Shown here: positions 7,218 to 13,038 of the stretch, one piece after another
Position numbering within the stretch: position 1 is the first letter of the stretch
Layout of the letters: every line of letters starts with the position of its first letter
Origin: Firmicutes bacterium UBA5473
Lineage (GTDB): Bacteria > Bacillota > DTU084
Reading direction: 5' to 3'
Assembly: GCA_002427165.1 (NCBI GenBank)
Contig: DIQB01000131.1
Location: 1-13,038 of the forward strand
DNA length: 13,038 nucleotides
Made by a program: the position numbers and the translations under genes
The notes under the pieces: model-generated
The model's input: the letters and a program-made list of their open reading frames with translations, nothing else
Databases searched by the model: none
Told to the model about the DNA's origin: nothing

Positions 7218-7246
7218 AGGCCAGGCAAATTGCCTGGCCTCTATTT
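7212..7246. terminator. Bidirectional terminator between converging genes
   Basis: Two perfect 17-base arms (7212-7228 and 7230-7246) with a single central base. In RNA it would fold as a long stem with a small AAATT-type loop. It starts inside the last codon region of the nucleotidyltransferase gene (the TAG at 7215-7217 is in the stem) and ends two bases before the fusion gene's stop. The arm ends give TTT on both strands, so it can serve both directions. Confidence 0.85.
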
Positions 7247-7248
7247 AA

Positions 7249-9444
7249 TTATTCGTCTTTGGAAGCATCCTGACCCTTGAAGAGATCTCCGAACAAATCT
7301 CCTAAGGTTACTTCAGGTGCGGACTCTTGATACTCAGCTGCCTGGTTATTGCGGCTCTGCCCTTTTGCTGGCTGCTCAGCTTCGCGGATGCTAAGGCCAA
7401 TCCTGTGCCGCTGGGTATCTACAGAGATCACCTTCACCTTTACCTTCTCGCCTGATTGCACAACCTCTTCTGCCTTTGCCACATGGCGGTTGGCAAGTTG
7501 GGAGATATGCACGAGGCCCTCGATGCCGTCCTCTAGCTTCACAAAAGCACCGAAGTCCACTAGTCTAGTAACTACTCCTTCAACTATGGACCCTTCAGGA
7601 TACTTCTGGTCTATGTTCTCCCATGGATCTGGCAGGGTCTGCTTGAGGCCTAAGGAGAGGCGCTCGCGTTCTTTGTCTACGCCTAAGATCATTACCTTAA
7701 TCTTATCGCCTTCTGACACTACATCTGAAGGATGCTTCACCCGGCTGAAGGCCATCTCTGATACATGGAGCAGTCCCTCAACCCCTCTGCCGATATCAAC
7801 GAAAGCGCCGAAGTCTGTGAGCCTTTTTACCTCACCATCTACGATCTCACCTGGTGTGAGGCTATCGTAGATCTCCTGTTTCTGGGCCTGGAATTCCTCC
7901 TCCAGCACTGCTCTGCGGGAGAGAACCACGTTGTTGCGCTCCCTGTCCATCTCCAGAACCTTCAGCTGCCATACCTGACCGATAAATTGCTCTAGGTTAT
8001 CCACAAAGCGACGATCAACTTGCGATGCTGGCACAAAACCACGGACGCCAACATCTACAAGCAGGCCACCTTTAACCCGCTCTAAAACTGGAGCCTCAAT
8101 GGCTTCGCCTTTTTGCTGAGCCTCTTCCAGCACTACCCAGGCATGGGCTGCATCTGCTTTGCGCTTGGACAGAACTGGATTACCTTCCCCGTCCTCTACC
8201 CGTTCCACGTACACATCAATCTCATCACCAACATTGAGGATATCCTTTGCTGAGGCCACAGGCCGGTATGCCAGCTCGCCCTTATGGATTACCCCCTCCG
8301 ACTTGTACCCAATGTCCACCATGGCCTCATCGTCGGCGACCTGGATCACCTTTCCTTTGATGATGTCACCCTGATTAATTGTAGGGAAGGCCTGGGACTC
8401 CATATCCGTCTGCTCGGGTTCTGCCGGCTGGGCTTGGGTTGTTTCAGCAGGGGCCTCCCCGGCTGTAGCCACATCCTCTACTGTAGCTTCCTCACTTTCG
8501 GTTGCCACCTGCTTATCGGTAGCTTCCTCCACCTCAGTAGCTTCCTCTGTAGCGGTGGCTTCCTCCTTTTGAGGCTGAACCTCAACCTCACTGTCCTGCT
8601 GAACTTTTTCTTTGTCTAACTCCATCATCTTACTAACTACCCCCTCGATCATCCATTTGGGCGTCGATGCTCCGGCTGTAACCCCAACATGCTCAAGGCC
8701 AGAAAACCAGTTTGGATCCAATTCGGCCTCAGTTTCAATGTGATGCGTGGGCACACCAGTAGCTCGACAGACCTGGGCTAGCCGCTTGGTATTGGCACTG
8801 TTCTTTCCCCCAATGACCAACATTAGTTGAACCTCTCGGGCCAACTCCATGGCGGCTGCCATGCGTTTTTCTGTGGCTGTACAGATTGTGTTATAGGCTC
8901 TCAGCTCCTGTGTCCTGCCTAAAAGCTCCCCAACACAAGCTCTGAAATTGGCAAAGTCCTGGGTTGTCTGGGCTAGGAGCCCAACCTTAGAACCTACCGC
9001 GAGTTGCGTTAAGCTAGCTGGCGAGTCTGCTACTGTTACCTCACCGGCTGCTGAACCAACTATTGCGCAAACCTCAGGATGGCCAGGATCTCCCACTAGG
9101 ATCACCTGATATCCTTCTGAAACTAGCTTTTTAGCTAGCTTCTGCGCTCTTTTCACAAACGGACAAGTTGCATCCACCACCTGCAAGCCACAAGCCTCGA
9201 TCTGGTCCACTATCTCTTGGGAAAGGCCATGGGAACGCACGATCATGGTGCCACAGCTAGCTTCCTGGGGACTGTCAACCACCTGTAAGCCTTGCTTTGC
9301 AAGCTCACCTACAACCTGCGGGTTATGGATCAGCTGTCCTAGGCAGTATAGGGGAGCATCCTTTTTTGTTTCCGCCAAGGCCATCGCCACTGCCCGCTCC
9401 ACCCCAAAACAGAAGCCTGCATGCTGGGCAACTGTGACTTGCAA
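7249..9444 (-). CDS. ispH-rpsA: IspH (HMBPP reductase) fused to ribosomal protein S1
   Basis: Two functions in one chain of 731 residues. Residues 1-276 are IspH, the [4Fe-4S] enzyme that reduces HMBPP to IPP and DMAPP, the last step of the MEP isoprenoid pathway. Cluster ligands are C12, C94 and C188; H40, H122 and E124 are the active-site residues. Residues about 358-690 form four S1 RNA-binding domains, as in short Firmicute S1 proteins that help bring mRNA to the ribosome. Between them, 284-355 is an acidic repeat-rich linker. A frame open to 9501 exists, but the TTG at 9442-9444 is chosen because AGGAGGTGAT lies just before it and it places the first cysteine at 12, as in other IspH proteins. 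This fusion is known in clostridia. It ends the operon, 70 bases after plsC, and its stop abuts the bidirectional terminator. Confidence 0.95.
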   Translation of the reverse strand: MQVTVAQHAGFCFGVERAVAMALAETKKDAPLYCLGQLIHNPQVVGELAKQGLQVVDSPQEASCGTMIVRSHGLSQEIVDQIEACGLQVVDATCPFVKRAQKLAKKLVSEGYQVILVGDPGHPEVCAIVGSAAGEVTVADSPASLTQLAVGSKVGLLAQTTQDFANFRACVGELLGRTQELRAYNTICTATEKRMAAAMELAREVQLMLVIGGKNSANTKRLAQVCRATGVPTHHIETEAELDPNWFSGLEHVGVTAGASTPKWMIEGVVSKMMELDKEKVQQDSEVEVQPQKEEATATEEATEVEEATDKQVATESEEATVEDVATAGEAPAETTQAQPAEPEQTDMESQAFPTINQGDIIKGKVIQVADDEAMVDIGYKSEGVIHKGELAYRPVASAKDILNVGDEIDVYVERVEDGEGNPVLSKRKADAAHAWVVLEEAQQKGEAIEAPVLERVKGGLLVDVGVRGFVPASQVDRRFVDNLEQFIGQVWQLKVLEMDRERNNVVLSRRAVLEEEFQAQKQEIYDSLTPGEIVDGEVKRLTDFGAFVDIGRGVEGLLHVSEMAFSRVKHPSDVVSEGDKIKVMILGVDKERERLSLGLKQTLPDPWENIDQKYPEGSIVEGVVTRLVDFGAFVKLEDGIEGLVHISQLANRHVAKAEEVVQSGEKVKVKVISVDTQRHRIGLSIREAEQPAKGQSRNNQAAEYQESAPEVTLGDLFGDLFKGQDASKDE
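8464..8565 (-). repeat. Degenerate repeats coding an acidic EEAT linker
   Basis: Residues 294-327 of the fusion carry repeated EEAT/VAT units (EEATATEEATEVEEAT and variants). On the plus strand they show as recurring GTAGCTTCCTC-like units. This is likely a disordered spacer between the IspH and S1 halves. Repeat number could vary between strains. Confidence 0.7.
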
Positions 9445-9514
9445 ATTATCACCTCCTCTGCTAGTTTTAACTAACTTGTCCGAAATATGAGGGTGGCACA
9501 CTATTTTTTAGCGT

Positions 9515-10126
9515 CTAACCCTTGTCTTGCTGCAAGAGCTCCCTGAGGGCATCGCTCAGAAGAGCGTTTGCCTGGGCCATCTGCTCCTGCCTTCTGTTGG
9601 CTTCAAAGGGAGGGACGCGAATTGGTTTACCAATCACAACTCTTACTCTCTTTGGAAGGGGAAACTTTCTCCCCATACCCCAGGCTCTGTCGCTTCCTAG
9701 CACTGCCACTGGAATCAGTGGCACCTGGGCTTTTGAGGCTAAAAAAACTGCACCCCCACGGAGGGCAAGCTCCCTGTTGCTAGCTCGCCGTCCCTGGGGG
9801 AAAATTCCCATCAACTGGCCGTCAGCGAGGAGCTGGAGTGCACGATTCAAGGCTGCCCTATCCCCTGTGGCACGACGCACAGGAAAGGCACCTAAGCCCT
9901 TGATCATATACCCCAAAAAAGGGATCCGAAACAACTCCTCTTTGGCCATAAAATTTAGTTTCCGAGGCATAGCAATCCCCACAGCCGGCGGATCTAAGTA
10001 GCTGGCATGATTTGCTGCGATCACAGCACCACCGGTGCGCGGGATATTTTCCCTGCCCTCGACCCAAAACCGAAAGTAAAGCAAAAAAAAGATTCTCATC
10101 AACCAAAGTATGAACCGATAAAACAT
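9515..10126 (-). CDS. plsC: 1-acyl-sn-glycerol-3-phosphate acyltransferase (PlsC family)
   Basis: Membrane-associated enzyme that adds the second acyl chain to lysophosphatidic acid, giving phosphatidic acid. It has 203 residues, short but normal for Firmicutes. A hydrophobic N-terminal segment (about 5-22) is the likely membrane anchor. NHASYLD at 39-45 is the catalytic NH-x4-D motif (H40, D45). Motif III, usually FPEGTRS, reads FPQGRRA at 109-115: the glutamate is glutamine and the threonine is arginine. VPLIPVAV near 133-140 is motif IV. It lies 12 bases after cmk and 70 before the fusion gene. The cmk, plsC, ispH-rpsA order is common in clostridia, which supports the assignment. The altered motif III might mean a different acyl acceptor. 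Confidence 0.9.
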   Translation of the reverse strand: MFYRFILWLMRIFFLLYFRFWVEGRENIPRTGGAVIAANHASYLDPPAVGIAMPRKLNFMAKEELFRIPFLGYMIKGLGAFPVRRATGDRAALNRALQLLADGQLMGIFPQGRRASNRELALRGGAVFLASKAQVPLIPVAVLGSDRAWGMGRKFPLPKRVRVVIGKPIRVPPFEANRRQEQMAQANALLSDALRELLQQDKG

Positions 10127-10138
10127 CTATCCCCCACC

Positions 10139-10801
10139 TCAGGCTAGCTTTTCCTCGCATAAAGAGAGGATCCGCTCTACTACCTGCTCTATTGAAAGCT
10201 CTGTGGTATCTAGTATATATGCATCAGGGGCCTTTACCAGCGGCCCCACCTCTCTACCCTCATCTAGCTGATCCCGCAGGGCAAGCTCCTGTTCTGCTTG
10301 CTTTTGAGAAACCTCAATCCCCCGCTCCCCCAGTTCCAAAGCCCGCCTTCTCGCTCGCTCCCCGATGCTAGCGACTAAAAAGACCTTCACCTGAGCCCGG
10401 GGCAGCACCACAGTGCCAATATCCCTGCCATCCATCACCACATCAGTTGAGGCTAGCTGCCGCTGCAGCGCTACCAAGCCATGGCGAACCTTCCCTAATG
10501 CTGCCACAGCCGAGACACCCCGATTCACCTCAGGGAGGCGAATCTCCTCGCTCACATCCTCCCCATCTAAAAGAACCCTTGTGGTCTTGCCGGGAAGAAG
10601 CTGGATTTGGGTGCTGGCTAGAAGCTCGCCTATGGCCTCCTCATCGTCTAGAGGAATGCTTTTTCGCATGGCCTTCAGGGTCAACGCCCGATACATGGCG
10701 CCTGTATCAAGATATAAATAGCCGAGTCTTTCGGCCACGAGCCGCGCCACTGTACTTTTACCGGAACCTGCAGGCCCATCAATTGCTATTTGCATTGTCA
10801 T
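10139..10801 (-). CDS. cmk: Cytidylate kinase
   Basis: Phosphorylates CMP and dCMP with ATP, recycling CMP released by lipid synthesis and RNA decay. It has 220 residues, full family length. The P-loop GPAGSGKS is at 9-16, with LDTGAMYR soon after. DGRDIGT of the CMP site lies mid-protein, and a LID region with RDQLDEGREVGPL leads to A-DAYILDT near the end. The ATG at 10799-10801 is preceded by GAGGG seven bases upstream; an in-frame ATG two codons later is less well placed. It sits between aroA (about 52 bases upstream) and plsC (12 bases downstream), in the operon. Confidence 0.96.
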   Translation of the reverse strand: MTMQIAIDGPAGSGKSTVARLVAERLGYLYLDTGAMYRALTLKAMRKSIPLDDEEAIGELLASTQIQLLPGKTTRVLLDGEDVSEEIRLPEVNRGVSAVAALGKVRHGLVALQRQLASTDVVMDGRDIGTVVLPRAQVKVFLVASIGERARRRALELGERGIEVSQKQAEQELALRDQLDEGREVGPLVKAPDAYILDTTELSIEQVVERILSLCEEKLA

Positions 10802-10853
10802 CTATTTACCCTCACGCTTTCAATACTTCGTCATCTTTTTTCGTTTTCCTGCT

Positions 10854-12131
10854 TTATTTCCGGTTTTTTCCAAAGAACTGCCAAAAGTTTGGAAAAGAGA
10901 TCTCAACACAAAGCGGATCTAAAATCTCTGTTGTTCCCTGGGCAGCTAACCCTGCAACTGCCATAGCCATGGCAATTCTGTGATCGCCATAGCTTTCCAC
11001 CTGGGCACCTACCAGGGGCCTGCCCCCGTGGATCACAAGGCCATCTGGAAACTCCTCTACCTGAGCACCTAGCCGACCAAGTTCTCTGCACAAGGCACCG
11101 ATCCGATCTGACTCCTTCACCCGCAGCTCCCCGGCATCCCGAATGATAGTGGTGCCCTGGGCTTGCGTTGCCACAGCAGCCAGTGCCGGCAGCTCATCGA
11201 TGAGGAGCGGCACGATCTTGCCACAAACCTCTGTGCCAGAAAGCTGGCTTGCCTGGACAAAAATATCTCCTACAGGTTCCGATCCCCAGTTGCGCCTGTT
11301 TTGAATCTGGATTTTTGCACCCATTTTTTTCAGCACTGTAAGCAGACCAATTCTTGTGGGGTTCAAGCCCACATCCCGCAATAAAACCTGGGATCCAGGC
11401 ACAATCAGGGCGCTGGCGATTAAAAACGCGGCTGAGGAGAAGTCTCCTGGCACCTTCACTTCTCGGCCCACAAGCTCTCCGGAGTGGATCTGAAGAGTGT
11501 CCCCTTCCTTTGAGAGGGGAGCGCCGAAATCCAAAAGCATCCGCTCTGTGTGATCGCGGGATTGTGCAGGCTCGATGATGGTAGTTGTCCCGCGCGCAAA
11601 GAGCCCTGCCAAAAGCAGCGCACTTTTCAGCTGGGCGCTGGCCACAGGCAGAAGATAAGAGTCAAGGGCCCAAAGCGAGCTCCCTACAATCGTCAGGGGC
11701 GGGTATTTGTTCCCTCCCCGGCCATAAAGCTGCCCACCCATAGCCCCCAGGGGCTCCATGATCCGCGCCATAGGCCTGCTGTTTAGTGAGGCGTCACCTG
11801 TGAGCACGCTATAGAAATTCTGCCCTGCCAAAAGCCCTGCTAAAAGCCGCATGGTGGTGCCACTGTTTTGACAATCCAAAACAGTGGCGCTCTCCTGGAG
11901 CCGGCCTCCCATGATCCGGATGGTATGGTCAGGCTGCCAGTTGAGTTCTACTCCTAGCTGCCCTAGGATCTGGTAGGTAGCAAGGCAATCACGACTTGAC
12001 AACCCGTGGCGCACAATTGTCTCCCCACGGCTAATAGCACCTAAAATCAGGGCCCTGTGAGTAATGGACTTATCTGAGGGCACTCGGGTCTCAAAACGCA
12101 GAGGCCCTCTCTGTTCCAGCTGCACCCTCAA
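10854..12131 (-). CDS. aroA: 3-phosphoshikimate 1-carboxyvinyltransferase (EPSP synthase), class II-like
   Basis: Joins shikimate-3-phosphate and phosphoenolpyruvate to make EPSP, sixth step of the shikimate pathway. It has 425 residues, the usual length. SDKS at 19-22 with R26 binds substrate, and NSGTTMRLLAG at 89-99 is the PEP-site loop. SAQLKSALLLAG and RVKESDRI are further family motifs, the second in the C-terminal domain. The combination SDKS, SAQLK and NPTR, and the lack of the class I proline after the loop arginine, fit class II enzymes. The start is TTG at 12129-12131, overlapping the tyrA stop as TTGA, so translation is probably coupled. A GTG two codons on is an alternative, and neither has a strong ribosome binding site. 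Confidence 0.94.
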   Translation of the reverse strand: MRVQLEQRGPLRFETRVPSDKSITHRALILGAISRGETIVRHGLSSRDCLATYQILGQLGVELNWQPDHTIRIMGGRLQESATVLDCQNSGTTMRLLAGLLAGQNFYSVLTGDASLNSRPMARIMEPLGAMGGQLYGRGGNKYPPLTIVGSSLWALDSYLLPVASAQLKSALLLAGLFARGTTTIIEPAQSRDHTERMLLDFGAPLSKEGDTLQIHSGELVGREVKVPGDFSSAAFLIASALIVPGSQVLLRDVGLNPTRIGLLTVLKKMGAKIQIQNRRNWGSEPVGDIFVQASQLSGTEVCGKIVPLLIDELPALAAVATQAQGTTIIRDAGELRVKESDRIGALCRELGRLGAQVEEFPDGLVIHGGRPLVGAQVESYGDHRIAMAMAVAGLAAQGTTEILDPLCVEISFPNFWQFFGKNRK

Positions 12132-13038
12132 CTGCTCTGGAGAACTGCACTGTAGCCTGCTGCCTTAAGCTGCGCTTGGGCCTGGGCTCGCACAGCGTCT
12201 TCGGCGAAACTCAGCTTCACAGTTCCCCCTTCCCCCTCTCGCACCCGCAGGATCTCTAGATCCTGGATATTCAGCTGTGCCTGGGCTAAAATAGCTGTCA
12301 CCTCAGCTAAAGACCCAGGTCTGTCTGGCAGCGAGAGCACAAGCTCAAAACTTGTACCCAGGAGCCCCTTGCGCCGCTGGGGAAGCTCTGTGCGAATTTT
12401 TTGAGCTCCAGACAAAAGCGCCTCAAGTCCATCTAGATCTCCGTTTTCTAGTAGCGCAATCTGCTCCCCAAGGGACTTTTGCAGTTTGCGTAGGAGTGAG
12501 GCCACAACCCAGCGATTGCTAGCGAGGATCCCCCGCCACAGCCCAGGATTGCCGCTGGCAACCCGGGTGAGATCACGAAACCCACCTGCAGCCAGCTCCA
12601 TAGCACGCTCCCTCTCCTCTACAGTGGCAAGAGTATTTAGGAGAGCCACAGCACAGAGGTGAGGCAGGTGACTTACCATCCCCACAATTTCGTCGTGTTG
12701 CTGGGCGGACATATAGATAGGGAGGCTGCCTGCTGCCTGGACTATTTTTTCGGCTAGCTCCAGTGTCTCCTCCACTGCGCCCTCTGGCGGGCAGAGGATA
12801 AAGGGTGCGTTCTCAAAAAGGTATGGATCTGCCGCCTCAATCCCTGCCCTCTCTGATCCTGCCATGGGGTGGCCCCCGATGAAGCGCCTTGGAAGGAGCT
12901 CCCCGGCCCTTTGAGTGATTGCCCCCTTAGTGCTGGCTGTATCCAGCACCAGTGCCTCCTGGCTCAAATACGGCAAGATGGCACGCAAGGTGGGGATCAC
13001 CTCCTCCACTGGCGTAGCAATGATCACAGCCTCGGCGC
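12128..13038 (-). CDS. tyrA: Prephenate dehydrogenase with C-terminal ACT domain, 5' end missing
   Basis: Oxidatively decarboxylates prephenate to 4-hydroxyphenylpyruvate with NAD, on the way to tyrosine. About 302 residues are visible. The frame stays open to the window edge, reading AEAVIIATPVEEV, so a GTG at 13025-13027 is internal rather than the true start. The roughly 65 missing residues would hold the GxGxxG nucleotide-binding turn. DTASTKG, then GGHPMAGSERAG with the active-site histidine, and the helical dimerisation domain (HDEIVGMVSHLPHL) are clear. The last 70 residues, from LVLSLPDRPGSLAEV, are an ACT domain, which in this family allows feedback control by tyrosine. It is the first operon gene seen and overlaps aroA by four bases. 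Confidence 0.94.
   Translation of the reverse strand, partial: AEAVIIATPVEEVIPTLRAILPYLSQEALVLDTASTKGAITQRAGELLPRRFIGGHPMAGSERAGIEAADPYLFENAPFILCPPEGAVEETLELAEKIVQAAGSLPIYMSAQQHDEIVGMVSHLPHLCAVALLNTLATVEERERAMELAAGGFRDLTRVASGNPGLWRGILASNRWVVASLLRKLQKSLGEQIALLENGDLDGLEALLSGAQKIRTELPQRRKGLLGTSFELVLSLPDRPGSLAEVTAILAQAQLNIQDLEILRVREGEGGTVKLSFAEDAVRAQAQAQLKAAGYSAVLQSS

Noticed and set aside
7349..7870. 173-codon plus-strand frame opposite the S1 domains
   Set aside because: Serine/proline/threonine-rich shadow of the S1 coding strand; the S1 motifs on the minus strand are clear.
9445..9514. Possible promoter between plsC and the ispH-rpsA fusion
   Set aside because: No -35/-10 pair with proper spacing found; treated as part of the operon.
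9522..10001. 159-codon plus-strand frame opposite plsC
   Set aside because: Shadow of plsC, whose catalytic motifs are evident on the other strand.
10447..10983. 178-codon plus-strand frame across cmk and the end of aroA
   Set aside because: Spans two real genes and the gap between them on the opposite strand, with no family resemblance.

Overview
The window looks like ordinary chromosome from a Firmicute of the clostridial side (Clostridia/Peptococcaceae-like). The strongest clue is a single reading frame joining IspH to ribosomal protein S1, an arrangement known from clostridia. Consistent clues are the gene order tyrA, aroA, cmk, plsC, ispH-rpsA, strong AGGAGG-type ribosome binding sites, several TTG starts and an Aquifex-type aconitase. 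The species cannot be named from this.

Layout. Positions 1-658 hold the start of a Glu/Leu/Phe/Val-type dehydrogenase gene, cut by the window edge. It lies 43 bases downstream of an RlmD/RlmCD-type 23S rRNA uracil methyltransferase (702-2054, minus) that has its own good promoter. A 489-base gap follows with no convincing gene. It holds two hairpins, one a minus-strand terminator, and an unexplained 250-base stretch. Positions 2544-4250 (minus) encode a 568-residue protein I do not recognise. A divergent gap carries a near-consensus promoter for a plus-strand aconitase (4508-6427, TTG start), which ends at a clear terminator. Next is a small AT-richer plus-strand cassette: a 59-residue protein (6527-6706) overlapping a 176-residue nucleotidyltransferase-fold protein (6687-7217), with its own promoter and operator-like repeat. 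A nearly perfect bidirectional terminator separates it from the converging operon on the minus strand.

That operon runs from the right edge leftward: tyrA (cut at its 5' end), aroA, cmk, plsC and the ispH-rpsA fusion. It combines the end of the shikimate/tyrosine pathway, CMP recycling, phosphatidic acid synthesis, the last step of isoprenoid precursor synthesis and a ribosomal protein. Genes are tightly packed (4-base overlap, then gaps of about 52, 12 and 70 bases), so they are probably co-transcribed and end at the terminator near 7229.

Most of the window is conserved housekeeping. The parts that deserve a second look are the nucleotidyltransferase cassette, the 568-residue unknown, the structured gap at 2215-2543 and the acidic repeat linker inside the IspH-S1 fusion. 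I see no tRNA, rRNA, CRISPR array, insertion sequence or phage gene.
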